A stretch of 64,000 bases of DNA from CAMAVH01 sp046297835 (GCA_046297835.1 JBKBHI010000007.1:1-64000), one strand, 5' to 3'; counted from the first letter of the stretch, positions 30,267 through 38,840 are shown. The notes: generated from the letters alone by a model not told the origin. Program-made: numbers and translations.

Positions 30267-31418
30267 TCAGCTCGCCGTCTTCTTCGGGCAATGGGGGTAG
30301 TAGTCGCACATGACGCAGGCGGCGCCGGCGGCTTCGAGATCGGCGAGGAAGTCGCAATGGATCTGCGGATCCTCGTCCTCGAAGTCGATCTGATTGCCGC
30401 CGTCCTTGATGCTGGTGTAGCTCGCGGCCAATTCGGAATTTTTGTTCTGCGGTTTATAGGCCCAGTTGTTCCGATGAATGGCGAGATAGCGCACGCGCTC
30501 GGCGCCGCTGTTGAAATGCTGGTGGAACCATTGGTCCGGCGGCACGACGATCGTGCCGGGCTTCCACTCGACCTTCATCGCTTCGTCCTTGCCCGGCTCC
30601 CACAGCAGCGTATAGCCCTTGCCGTTGAGGATGATCAGATGCGCGCCCGGCCCGTGACGGTGCGACTTCTTGTAGGAGCCGACCGGAAATTCCGAGATGT
30701 GCGCGCCGATCGACTGGCTGGCGAGGTTGAACTTCAGGTTCGTGCTGTCTTTGCCGCGCATCGAGTAGTCGTAGAGCTTGATGCTGCGCGCGTCGGGCAC
30801 GAAGTTGGTCGTCATGAACAGCCGGCCCTGGATCTTGCCTTCGCCGCTGAAAAAATCGCCGCTCTCGCCGTCGAAGCGATCTTTGAACACATAGGGGTTG
30901 TTGAAGATGTAATCGACGGAATGGAACGTGTTCATCATCAGGCAGCAGTTCGTCACCGCGTAATAGCGCGCGCCTTCGATGCCGCTCGAGTTGAAATGCT
31001 GGTAATGGGCGTTGAGCGGGATGGCGAACAGGCTGCCCGGACCCCATTCGAACGTGTGTTTCTTGCCGCCGGGCTGCCAGATCGTCGTCGCGCCGTGGCC
31101 TTTGGTGATGTAGATGGTCTCTTCGTACATGTGGCGCTGCGGCTTGGTCTTGGCGCCCGGCGGAATCTCGCAGACGTAGCCGTCGTTGACGCCGCCGGTG
31201 CCTTCGAGAATGACGAAGGCCGCCGGCACGCCCTTCATCTCCCAATGCGCGAGCGGCAGCTCGTTGACGTCGACATAGAAGCCGCGAACGATCGGGATGC
31301 CTTGGCTCTCGACCCAGGTCTTATAGGTGTCGATGCGGTCGGGCAGGATCAGCGGGTTCTTGTCGTTATCGTCGGACGCCGTTTCGGGGGCGACCTTCTC
31401 GACTTGCAGCGTCGTCAT
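30267..31418 (-). CDS. bicupin protein, putative dioxygenase or isomerase
   Basis: The 383-residue protein has two cupin domains. The N-terminal one shows PQRHMYEETIYITKGHG (H-x3-E type metal site) and the C-terminal one SHRHGPGAHLIILNGKGY with a later His in WFHQHFNSG. A short C-terminal tail carries Cys and His (AACVMCDYYPHCPKK), which is unusual for the family and may bind a metal. Both cupins keep likely metal ligands, so two active sites are possible. It is flanked on the same strand by receptors 6 and 7, suggesting it acts on their shared ligand. The reaction is not known. Confidence 0.75.
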   Translation of the reverse strand: MTTLQVEKVAPETASDDNDKNPLILPDRIDTYKTWVESQGIPIVRGFYVDVNELPLAHWEMKGVPAAFVILEGTGGVNDGYVCEIPPGAKTKPQRHMYEETIYITKGHGATTIWQPGGKKHTFEWGPGSLFAIPLNAHYQHFNSSGIEGARYYAVTNCCLMMNTFHSVDYIFNNPYVFKDRFDGESGDFFSGEGKIQGRLFMTTNFVPDARSIKLYDYSMRGKDSTNLKFNLASQSIGAHISEFPVGSYKKSHRHGPGAHLIILNGKGYTLLWEPGKDEAMKVEWKPGTIVVPPDQWFHQHFNSGAERVRYLAIHRNNWAYKPQNKNSELAASYTSIKDGGNQIDFEDEDPQIHCDFLADLEAAGAACVMCDYYPHCPKKTAS

Positions 31419-31451
31419 GGCGGTATCCTGGCTGAGCGTCGGGCAAAGGGG

Positions 31452-31478
31452 ACGGGGCGCTCGGCAAGAGCGCCCCGT
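31452..31478 (-). terminator. hairpin between receptor 7 and bicupin genes
   Basis: An 11-base stem (ACGGGGCGCTC and complement, loop GGCAA) lies immediately after the receptor 7 stop and before the bicupin start. It may be a partial terminator that lowers bicupin expression relative to the receptor. Confidence 0.6.
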
Positions 31479-31482
31479 TCGG

Positions 31483-32583
31483 CTATTCGCGGTCGGGCAT
31501 GATCGCTTTGACCTTGTCCTTGAGCGTCTGCGGCGAGCTCATGACGCTGTCGATCATGGCTTGGAGCGTCACGCCGTCGATCGGCTTGATCTCGGCGTCG
31601 ACTTTCGCGGCGGCGGCGAGGAAGACCGGATCCTTCACTGTGTCGAGGAAGGCTTTGCGCAGCGCGTCGACGCGCTCTTTCGGCACGCCGGGCGTGGTGC
31701 CGATCGGGCGGCCGACGGCCATCGCCGTCGAAATCCAAGTCAGGATGTCCTTGCTGTCTTGATCGGTGGCGAGCTCGCTCAAGAGCGGCACATCGGGCAG
31801 GTCCTTCTCCCGGGCGACGCCGACTTGCGTGAGGATGTTGAGCTGCTTGTTCTTGACCAGTTCGGGCGACGCCGAGACGAGCGCGGCCCATGGATTGGCG
31901 GCATAGCCCTCGACCTCGCCGCGCTCCATGGCGAGCTTGACGTCCTGCCCGCTCTTGTAGCCCTGGATAAGCTTGAACTGCGTGCCGAGCAGGCGGTTGT
32001 AGATCACCGGAAGCCAAGTGGTGGCGCTGCCCGCGCCGGTCGCGCCGATGGTGGTCTCGCGCTTCTTGGCGTCCTGCATCGTCTTGGTCGGCGACGTGTG
32101 ATAGGTGTAGCTGAGGATGTTCGAATCGCCGAGGTTGCCGATCCAAGCGAACGTGCGCAGGTCAGCCTTGAAGCTCGGCGTCAGGCCGAGCGCCTGGTCC
32201 ATCGCGAGGGCCTGGCTGATCATGGTGAGATGCGTGCCGTCCTTCGGCGCGATCTCGCCCATGTAGTTGGCGGCGATGATGCCGCCGGCCCCAGGCATGT
32301 TCTGCGGCACGATGCTCGGCTGGCCGGGGATATGGCGGACGATGTGCGAGGCGATCAGGCGCGAGTAGAGATCGTAGCCGCCGCCGCCGGCCGAGCGGAT
32401 GACGAAGCGCATCTGCTTGCCTTTGTAGAACTCCTCGACCGATTGCTGCGCTTGCGCGGCGGGCGCGTGCGACAGGGCGGCGACGAGCATGGCCGCAGCG
32501 AGCAACGAAGAGGACAAAGCGATACGTGTACGGACGACGGACGGAACGGGCAGGGCCTGAACGCGCATGGCCTGAGCTTGCAT
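31483..32583 (-). CDS. TctC/Bug-family solute receptor 7
   Basis: The ATG with AAGGAG upstream gives a 366-residue precursor with a rather long signal region ending HAPAAQAQ. The mature start is FYKGKQMRFVIRSAGGGGYDLYSRLI, with VPQNMPGAGGIIAANYM following. It is the nearest relative of receptor 6 and is the first gene of a unit receptor 7, bicupin, receptor 6. Its upstream region holds the 15-base element AAAATTCCCGTTTTG, 86 bases before the start codon; the same element lies 87 bases before the 2-oxoglutarate oxygenase gene. Confidence 0.87.
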   Translation of the reverse strand: MQAQAMRVQALPVPSVVRTRIALSSSLLAAAMLVAALSHAPAAQAQQSVEEFYKGKQMRFVIRSAGGGGYDLYSRLIASHIVRHIPGQPSIVPQNMPGAGGIIAANYMGEIAPKDGTHLTMISQALAMDQALGLTPSFKADLRTFAWIGNLGDSNILSYTYHTSPTKTMQDAKKRETTIGATGAGSATTWLPVIYNRLLGTQFKLIQGYKSGQDVKLAMERGEVEGYAANPWAALVSASPELVKNKQLNILTQVGVAREKDLPDVPLLSELATDQDSKDILTWISTAMAVGRPIGTTPGVPKERVDALRKAFLDTVKDPVFLAAAAKVDAEIKPIDGVTLQAMIDSVMSSPQTLKDKVKAIMPDRE

Positions 32584-32667
32584 GGGACGTCTCCTTCTGG
32601 TGCGTCGGCGGCGCGGCGCTCTTCGGCTCCGGCATCCACCTGTGAATCTCCCGCGCTCACTGTGAAC

Positions 32668-32694
32668 CAAAACGGGAATTTTTCAAAATATGCA
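32668..32694 (-). promoter_or_regulatory. shared element AAAATTCCCGTTTTG, copy 1
   Basis: Read toward receptor 7, the sequence is TGCA, 8 bases, then AAAATTCCCGTTTTG, ending 86 bases before the start. It matches the copy at 33349-33376 in sequence, orientation and distance to the gene. It is a likely activator or repressor site. Confidence 0.6.
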
Positions 32695-32862
32695 GAACGC
32701 GTGCCAGTAAAGAGATTCCGTCTCCGGCTGGATTTCGTGTCGCGTCGTGAAATAGCCACCAAGACAAAGCTTTTCGCGCGGGACGAATCGGTGGTCTTAT
32801 AGATGTATCGCTATCGAACGAACGCGCCGCGGACAGGCGCGACGACAGGACAGGGAAAGCGC

Positions 32863-33273
32863 ATGACCGACATTCGCCTGGGAAAGCTCGTGCATTTCAC
32901 AATTCCGGTGAGCGACCTCGATCGCGCCGAGCAATTCTATGTCGGCCTGCTCGGCTTCGCGCGCGTGCGGCGGAGCGGCCATATGTGTTTCTTGCGCTGC
33001 GGCGACGATCTGTTCGTGCTGACCCATTCGGAAAAGCCCATAGATGCCAATCCGCCGGATCGCCACGAAATCCATACCGCCTTCCTCGCCGTCGGCGCGG
33101 ATTACGATGCGGCGCTCGAAAGCCTAGCCGGGCATGGCGTGCGCGTCTTTCTGCAAGAGGCGCGCGACCGCGGCACGTTCCAGGGCCGCAGCGCCTATTT
33201 CCACGATCCTGACGGCAACGTGATCGAGATCATCGATCTGGCGAACGATCCCTGGTCCGAGCGAGACGGGTAG
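32863..33273 (+). CDS. VOC-superfamily protein (glyoxalase/bleomycin-resistance fold)
   Basis: The 136-residue protein has two beta-alpha-beta-beta-beta modules, 'KLVHFTIPVSDLDRAEQFYVGLLGFARV' and 'HEIHTAFLAVGADYDAALESLAGHGVRVF...YFHDPDGNVIEIIDLA'. Candidate metal ligands are His near the start, His in IHTAFL and Glu in NVIEI. It is a small cytoplasmic enzyme or binding protein of unknown substrate. It lies divergent from receptor 7 and 188 bases before the 2-oxoglutarate oxygenase. The ATG follows a weak GGGAAAG site; an upstream start would add 20 unconserved residues. Confidence 0.75.
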   Translation: MTDIRLGKLVHFTIPVSDLDRAEQFYVGLLGFARVRRSGHMCFLRCGDDLFVLTHSEKPIDANPPDRHEIHTAFLAVGADYDAALESLAGHGVRVFLQEARDRGTFQGRSAYFHDPDGNVIEIIDLANDPWSERDG

Positions 33274-33348
33274 ACGTTCCGCCTTGCGATACCGCCATTT
33301 CGCCTGGTCCGCTTCGCGCGCGATTGCCTAACTTCGCGACGCGAACGG

Positions 33349-33376
33349 TGCAAATAACGGCAAAATTCCCGTTTTG
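33349..33376 (+). promoter_or_regulatory. shared element AAAATTCCCGTTTTG, copy 2
   Basis: This copy has TGCA, 9 bases, then AAAATTCCCGTTTTG at 33362-33376; the AAAATTCCCGTTTT core ends 87 bases before the oxygenase ATG. The 15-base core is identical to copy 1. Chance identity at the same position is unlikely. Confidence 0.6.
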
Positions 33377-33461
33377 AAGACGGTCGGCGGGGAGTAGCAT
33401 CGAGTTCGCGAAGCGCCGCGCTGGCGGCGCTCCCGCAATCGGCGCGCAGAGGGAGAGAGCC

Positions 33462-34532
33462 ATGGCGACACAAATCGACGAGAGCAAGGTCAATGCCGCG
33501 AAGATGGTCGAGACGACCGACGACGCCGAATTGATCCGCCTGATGGATTATCCCGATTCGACAGAGGAGATTCCGCTCATCGACCTCGGCGACTATCGCG
33601 CCGGCAAGCCGGGCGCCGCCGACGCCGTCGCCAAGGCGCTGCACGACGCGACGACGACCGTGGGTTTCTTCTATCTGAAGAACCACGGCATCCCGCAGGA
33701 GATGATCGACCGCATGTTCGCCGAGGCGCAGCGCTTCTTCGCGCTGCCGCTCGAAGAGAAGATGAAGGTGCCGCGGGTCGACAACACCGGCTATGTGCAG
33801 ATCAAGGAAGCGCCGCATTCGGCGAACAGCTCGATCATCAAGAACGTCAAGCCGGCGCTCAACGAATCCTTCATCATCAATCGCGAGCGCACGCCCGACG
33901 ATCCGGCGGTGATCGCGAAAAAGCCGTTCTGCGGCATGAACAACTGGCCGGAGAACCTGCCCGGTTTCCGCGAGACGCTGCTCGAATACCATGCCGCCAT
34001 CGAGAAGCTCGGCAAGTCGATGCTGCCGCTGTGGGCGCGCTCGGTCGGCATGCCGGAGGATTTCTTCGACGGCAAGTTCGAGGAGCCGCATTGCAACCTG
34101 CGCCTCGCGCACTATCCACCGCAGACGGAAGTGGGCAACGGCCAATACGGCATTCCGCCGCACACCGACAATTGCCTGACGACGTTCCTGGCGCAGTCGA
34201 ACGTGCCCGGCCTCGCGGTGCAGATGCCGTCCGGCCACTGGAAGGTCGTGGACATCATCCCCGGCACGCTGCTGGTCAACACCGGCAACTTGATGGTGCG
34301 CTGGACCAACGGCCGCTACAAATCGACCAAGCACCGCGTCATCAACTTGTCGGGGCTCGAGCGCTATTCGATCCCGGTGTTCTTCGGCCCCGACTTCGAC
34401 GCCATGATCGACGTGATGGACAGCTGCGTTACGCCCGACAACCCCAAGCAGTTCGAGCCGATCAGCTACATGGACATGCGCTTGTGGTATTACGGCTACC
34501 ACAAGGGCAAGGGCGAAGCCTACAACGCTTGA
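33462..34532 (+). CDS. 2-oxoglutarate/Fe(II) oxygenase of the isopenicillin N synthase family
   Basis: The 356-residue protein has the N-terminal DIOX_N region (IPLIDLGDY...GFFYLKNHGIPQEMIDRMF) and a jelly-roll core with the iron triad His234, Asp236 (IPPHTDN) and His291 (KSTKHRV). Arg301 in ERYSIPVF is the R-x-S cosubstrate clamp. All key residues are present, so an active hydroxylase or desaturase is expected. It acts in the cytoplasm on an unknown small molecule. Its stop overlaps the msrQ stop by 13 bases. The shared upstream element links it to the receptor 7/bicupin unit. Confidence 0.87.
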   Translation: MATQIDESKVNAAKMVETTDDAELIRLMDYPDSTEEIPLIDLGDYRAGKPGAADAVAKALHDATTTVGFFYLKNHGIPQEMIDRMFAEAQRFFALPLEEKMKVPRVDNTGYVQIKEAPHSANSSIIKNVKPALNESFIINRERTPDDPAVIAKKPFCGMNNWPENLPGFRETLLEYHAAIEKLGKSMLPLWARSVGMPEDFFDGKFEEPHCNLRLAHYPPQTEVGNGQYGIPPHTDNCLTTFLAQSNVPGLAVQMPSGHWKVVDIIPGTLLVNTGNLMVRWTNGRYKSTKHRVINLSGLERYSIPVFFGPDFDAMIDVMDSCVTPDNPKQFEPISYMDMRLWYYGYHKGKGEAYNA

Positions 34533-35410
34533 GGTTTCGCCGCGCGGGCGCTGCGCAAGCGCGCGAGCGTCCGCCAGAGCGCGGCGGCCAAGGGAACGGC
34601 CAGCGCGATCGCCAGCACGATCCAGGCCGGACGCAGCATCGCCAGATTGGCTTGCAGCACCAGCATCGGGTCGATGCCGGTGAAGGCCGCGTAATAGGCC
34701 CATTCGCCGCCCGCGGTGGCGAGCCCCGCGATGCCGGCGAGCAGCGTCAGCCCCCAGAGCGAGGTCGCGCTGTCGCGGCCGATCCATTCGGCCCAGGCGC
34801 GCCACAGCATCAGCCAGACGAACAGCCCGCCCATCACCGTCGGCTCGGCCACGTCGAGCTTCGACTGCATGAAGAAATGCGCCACGGCGATGACGCCGAT
34901 CAGATAGCTCGCCCGGTGCAGCTTCTTCCAGCGCTTGCCGCCGAGCCGGCGCGTCATGGCGTCGGTCGAAGTCGCCGCCAGCAGCCCGAGCAGGACGACG
35001 CCGACGAAGCCGATGGTCAGATAGACGCGAAGAACGATCTCGCTGGCGACCTTGGCCAGATCGAACTTCTCGTCGACGATGTAGCCGGCGACATGGATGA
35101 CGATATAAGCGAACGCGGCGACCCCGACGATGCGGCGGACGGACGCTAACTTGTGCGCCTTCAAGGTTTGGCGCAGCGGCGTGATCAGCAGGCTGACGAA
35201 CAGCAAACGGATCGACCAGTCGCCGCTGCGGTGGATGACTTCCGTGATCGGCTTGGCGCCGAGCCCGTCGCGCGCGAGGTCGGCGATCATGATGAAGCCG
35301 GGCAGCATGACGAGCAGCAGGACGACGCTTTTGAGGATCGCGAGGTCGCGCTCGGAATTTGAGCGGCCGGAATTTGGGCGAGCCGGAGCGGGGCGGACAG
35401 CGTCGGTCAT
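34520..35410 (-). CDS. msrQ: MsrQ-like heme b membrane protein (methionine sulfoxide reductase electron donor)
   Basis: The 296-residue protein has about six to eight transmembrane segments and the ferric-reductase-like MsrQ/YedZ core: VIHRSGDWSIRLLFVSLLITPLR, then RRIVGVAAFAYIVIHVAGYI and GGKRWKKLHRASYLIGVIAVAHFF, with the heme histidines in the second and third. MsrQ passes electrons to the periplasmic molybdoenzyme MsrP, which repairs oxidised methionines. No msrP gene is adjacent, which is unusual. A C-terminal extension of about 80 residues with two more hydrophobic segments goes beyond the usual length of about 200. Confidence 0.8.
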   Translation of the reverse strand: MTDAVRPAPARPNSGRSNSERDLAILKSVVLLLVMLPGFIMIADLARDGLGAKPITEVIHRSGDWSIRLLFVSLLITPLRQTLKAHKLASVRRIVGVAAFAYIVIHVAGYIVDEKFDLAKVASEIVLRVYLTIGFVGVVLLGLLAATSTDAMTRRLGGKRWKKLHRASYLIGVIAVAHFFMQSKLDVAEPTVMGGLFVWLMLWRAWAEWIGRDSATSLWGLTLLAGIAGLATAGGEWAYYAAFTGIDPMLVLQANLAMLRPAWIVLAIALAVPLAAALWRTLARLRSARAAKPQAL

Positions 35411-35538
35411 GGCGTCAGAATGGAATGGCCGTGTGGAAGGGGCAAGTCACGAGCCGTTCAGGTCGCGGCGTCGGCGCAGCGTCGGCTCTCCCTCATGTTC
35501 GCCGCGCGCGGCAAAAGGTTGCGCCGCGCGAAAATCGC

Positions 35539-36012
35539 TCAAGTCAGAGGCTTGGCGTGGCTGTGGCCGTGTTTCGCGCCGTGGCCGTGCTTGTGCTGGC
35601 TTTCGACGATCTCCGTGCCGACCAGATGCAGCCGGCCGTGGCGCACGCCGGTCTCCGCCATTGTGGCGTCGGCGAATTTGCGCAGGCTCTCGGTCTCGCC
35701 CTTGAGGACGACGACTTCCAAGCAGTTCTCGTGGTCGAGATGCACGTGCAGGGCCGACAGCACGTAGGAATGGTGCTCGTGCTGCGCTTCGGTCAGGCGG
35801 CGCGACAATTCGCGCTGATGGTGGTTGTAGACGTAGGACAGGCAGCCGACCGCATGGGCGGCGCCGCCGCCGGCCCGCTCGTGATCGCGCTCCAGCCGCT
35901 CGCGCAGCAGGTCGCGCACCGCTTCGGAACGGTTGCTATAGCCCTTGCGCTGCATGTAGGCGTCGAACTTCACGAGAAGCTCGTCGTCGAGGGAGATGCT
36001 GACCCGTTCCAT
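35539..36012 (-). CDS. nikR: nickel-responsive regulator NikR
   Basis: The 157-residue protein has an N-terminal ribbon-helix-helix (MERVSISLDDELLVKFDAYMQ...YSNRSEAVRDLLR) and a C-terminal ACT-like domain. The nickel ligands are all present with the spacing of E. coli NikR: His78, His89, His91 and Cys97. It ends in a His-rich tail (HKHGHGAKHGHSH), which may store metal. NikR represses nickel uptake when nickel is plentiful; the HupE operon 18 kb away is one possible target. It is a single gene, with no nik ABC operon in view. Confidence 0.93.
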   Translation of the reverse strand: MERVSISLDDELLVKFDAYMQRKGYSNRSEAVRDLLRERLERDHERAGGGAAHAVGCLSYVYNHHQRELSRRLTEAQHEHHSYVLSALHVHLDHENCLEVVVLKGETESLRKFADATMAETGVRHGRLHLVGTEIVESQHKHGHGAKHGHSHAKPLT

Positions 36013-36078
36013 GGCGTGATCCTTTGTCGCTGGCTGGCCGCATCATAGGCGAAAGCCGCGAGCCATGGAAACCGGCCC

Positions 36079-37407
36079 TCAGGCGGGCGGCAGGTAGAGC
36101 GAGACGGTCGTTCCGGCGCCGGGCGCGGACTCGATCGCGAGGAAGCCGCCCGACTGGCGGGCGAACCCCTGCGCCATGGACAGTCCGAGGCCGGGGCCGT
36201 CGCCCACGGTTTTGGTGGTGAAGAACGGCTCGCACGCCTGGACGCGCAGTTCGGCGCTCATGCCCGGGCCGCGGTCGGCGACGGCGATGCGCACGAAGCG
36301 GCCGGCGCGCGCGTCGGGATTGCCGTCCTGGCGCAAGGCGGCGGCAGCCGCGTCGTCGAGCGCGACGGGGGCGGCGGCGAGCCGGATCGCCGCCGATGTC
36401 GGCGCGGCCGCTTCGACTGCGTTGGCCGCCAATTCGGCGAGCGCGGCGAGCAATTGCCGGCCGTCGGCATCGACCGGCGCGCAGCCTTCGGCGACGGCGG
36501 TCTCGACGGCGGCGTTCTTGCCGTGCAACGCCGGAATCATGGTCGCGGCGTGGGCGAGAACGGGGCCGATCTCGACCGCGCCGGCCTCGAGGAATTGCCT
36601 GCCCGAATAGGCGAGCATGGCGTTGGTCAGCCGGCTGCCGCGCTTCAGCGCGTCGAGCATCTGCCGCATCGAGCGGCGCAGCCGTTCGTCGCCACCAGCC
36701 TCGACGTTCTCGGCGAGCAGGATCATGCCGGTGAACAGATTGTTGAACTCGTGGGCGATGCCGCCGGTGAGCCGCATCAGCGACTGCCCGGCGCGCTGGC
36801 GGACGGCTTCGGCTTCGGCGCGCGCCTGGGCGCGCTCGGCGGCCAGCGTCTGGGCTTCGGCCTGCTGGCGCTGGCGGATCTCCAAGTCGAGCCGCCGCGC
36901 CAGTTCGCGCAGTTCGATCTCGTCGGCGGCGATGGCGGCGAGCTCTTTGAGAATGGCGGCCTCGCGCGGCCCGATGTCGGCGCGCGGCTCGCGGTCGATG
37001 GCGCACACCGTGCCCAGCGCTTGGCCGCCGCGCGTGACGATGGGCGCTCCGGCGTAGAAACGGATCCGCGGATCGCCGACGACCAGGGGGTTGCCGCGAA
37101 AGCGCGCGTCGGCGGCGGCGTCCGGCACCACCATCACTTCGTCCGGCCGCAGCACGGCATGGGCGCAGAAGGCGATGTCGCGCGGCGTCTCTTGCGCCCC
37201 GAGTCCCACCCTCGCCTTGAACCATTGGCGCTCGGCATCGACCAGGGACACGAGCGCGATGGGCGTGCCGATGAACTGGCTGGCGAGGCGGGTCAGCCGG
37301 TCGAACGCGGCTTCGGGCGGGGTGTCGAGAATTTCGGCGCGGCGCAGCGCTGCCAAGCGGTCAGGCTCGTTCGCCGGCGGCGGTGCGGGCTGGTAATCGT
37401 GCGGCAT
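36079..37407 (-). CDS. GAF-domain histidine kinase
   Basis: With the ATG at MPHDYQP the product is 442 residues: a GAF domain (about 20-165; 'LTRLASQFIGTPIALVSLVDAERQWFKARVGL' and FYAGAPIVTRGGQALGTVCAID), a coiled helix, a HisKA-like dimer region with His in LTGGIAHEFNNLFTG, and an HATPase domain with GDGPGLGLSMAQGF. It is soluble and senses an intracellular cue. No receiver or response regulator is next to it. It follows nikR's neighbour space with no operon sign. A start 33 codons earlier is possible. Confidence 0.85.
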   Translation of the reverse strand: MPHDYQPAPPPANEPDRLAALRRAEILDTPPEAAFDRLTRLASQFIGTPIALVSLVDAERQWFKARVGLGAQETPRDIAFCAHAVLRPDEVMVVPDAAADARFRGNPLVVGDPRIRFYAGAPIVTRGGQALGTVCAIDREPRADIGPREAAILKELAAIAADEIELRELARRLDLEIRQRQQAEAQTLAAERAQARAEAEAVRQRAGQSLMRLTGGIAHEFNNLFTGMILLAENVEAGGDERLRRSMRQMLDALKRGSRLTNAMLAYSGRQFLEAGAVEIGPVLAHAATMIPALHGKNAAVETAVAEGCAPVDADGRQLLAALAELAANAVEAAAPTSAAIRLAAAPVALDDAAAAALRQDGNPDARAGRFVRIAVADRGPGMSAELRVQACEPFFTTKTVGDGPGLGLSMAQGFARQSGGFLAIESAPGAGTTVSLYLPPA

Positions 37408-37524
37408 GGGGGCGTGCCAATCGTCGTCGGGGCCGGCCAGTGTAGCCCGTTCTGCCGCGGTTGGACCGATGCATTGGAGCGGCGCTGAAAAACCGGGGCT
37501 TTTCAATCGCCTTGAGGGGAACGC

Positions 37525-37851
37525 CTAGGGCCGGCGGCGGTCGGCATCGTCGTTTTGGCGGGCGCGCCGGCTATCGCGGTCGCTTTGCATCCGGTTGCGT
37601 TGCTCGATCTGGCGCTGCTGCTGCTGGAGGCGCTGTTCGGCCTGGTTGCGCTGCTGCTGCTCGCGCGCGTCCTGGCTGCGCTCGGCGCGACGCTGCTGCA
37701 GGTCGCGGTTGATCTGCTCCTGGCGCTGCTCCTGCTCGGTTTGGGCGGCGGCGGGCTCGAAGAAAGCGAGGGGGGCGGCCATGGCCAGGGCGACGAGCGC
37801 GCTGGCGATATGGTCGATCAGGCCGGGTTTGCGGTGGCTCATGTCGGTCAT
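37525..37851 (-). CDS. small exported Gln/Arg-rich coiled-coil protein
   Basis: The 108-residue precursor has an N-terminal signal (HIASALVALAMAAPLAFFEPAAAQ) and then a highly charged region made almost only of Q, E, R, D and N, with heptad-like spacing (EQRQEQINRDLQQRRAERSQDAREQQQ). The mature part would be a periplasmic helical or disordered coil. The family is not known to me. It lies between two unrelated genes and has no obvious partner. A second in-frame ATG three codons in is also possible. Confidence 0.6.
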   Translation of the reverse strand: MTDMSHRKPGLIDHIASALVALAMAAPLAFFEPAAAQTEQEQRQEQINRDLQQRRAERSQDAREQQQRNQAEQRLQQQQRQIEQRNRMQSDRDSRRARQNDDADRRRP

Positions 37852-37943
37852 GTGAGGCTCCCATCATGGCGTTTCCATGATTTAGGCATTGAACGGCCGC
37901 CGTCCAGCCCGGGTTCCGCCAATAACCCGATCGTGACCGTGCG

Positions 37944-38840
37944 TTAGCCGGCGGTCTCGACCGGTTCCTGGAGCGGGATTTTGAGGTAGCGCCGGCCATC
38001 AGCCTCGGCCGGCGGGAAATGGCCCGCCCTTATGTTCACCTGAATCGACGGCAGCAGGAGCCGAGGCGCGGCGAGATCGCGGTCGCGCGCCTGACGCACC
38101 GCGACGAAACTGTCCTCGTCGATGCCGTCGTGCGCCTGGATGTTGGCGCGCCGCTGCTCCGCCACTGTCGTTTCCCAGGCATAGTGGTCGCGCCCGGGCG
38201 CTTTATAGTCGTGGCACATGAAAAGCCGGGTTTCGCCGGGCAAGCCGAAAATGCGGCGTATCGAACGATACAGCGTGCGGGCGTCCCCGCCGGGAAAGTC
38301 GGCGCGCGCCGTGCCGTAATCGGGCATGAACAGCGTATCGCCGACGAAAGCCGCGTCGCCGACGCGATAAGTGACGCAGGCCGGTGTGTGGCCTGGCGTA
38401 TGCCACACCTCGATATAGAGGTCGCCGAGAGGGAGGCGAGCGCCGTCGGGCAGAAGGCGGTCGAACTCGTCGCCGTCGCGCGAGACATCCGCGGCGTTGA
38501 AGACGGGGCCAAAGATCTTCTGCACTTCGACGACATGCTCGCCGATGGCGACGGGAGCTTTGGTCGCGGCTCTCGCATACGCGGCGGCGGAGAGATGGTC
38601 GGCGTGGACGTGAGTTTCGAGAATCCAGACGACATGAAGCCCGCGCTTTTCGGCTTCGTTCAAAATGGGCGCAAGCGGCGCGAGGCTGGTTTTGCCGTTG
38701 CTCGGATCGAAGCCGAGCACGGGGTCGATAATCGCGGCTTGCCGCGTCTCGGCGTCCCACGCCAGATAGGTCAGGCTGCTGGTCGCGTCGTCGAAAAACC
38801 CGCGGATTTCCGCGCGGGCCGGTGAAGTGGGGGCGGGCAT
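37944..38840 (-). CDS. blh: Blh-type persulfide dioxygenase (MBL fold)
   Basis: The 298-residue metallo-beta-lactamase-fold protein has the metal site ETHVHADHLSAA and later HTPGHTPACVTY, GDTLF and CHDY motifs, as in ETHE1/Blh persulfide dioxygenases. These oxidise glutathione persulfide to sulfite. The ATG has AGGAGG five bases upstream and is preferred over a TTG five codons earlier. It is divergent from bigR with a shared operator, the classical arrangement of the BigR sulfide-response locus. The sulfite formed could leave through the TauE protein two genes downstream of bigR. Confidence 0.85.
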   Translation of the reverse strand: MPAPTSPARAEIRGFFDDATSSLTYLAWDAETRQAAIIDPVLGFDPSNGKTSLAPLAPILNEAEKRGLHVVWILETHVHADHLSAAAYARAATKAPVAIGEHVVEVQKIFGPVFNAADVSRDGDEFDRLLPDGARLPLGDLYIEVWHTPGHTPACVTYRVGDAAFVGDTLFMPDYGTARADFPGGDARTLYRSIRRIFGLPGETRLFMCHDYKAPGRDHYAWETTVAEQRRANIQAHDGIDEDSFVAVRQARDRDLAAPRLLLPSIQVNIRAGHFPPAEADGRRYLKIPLQEPVETAG

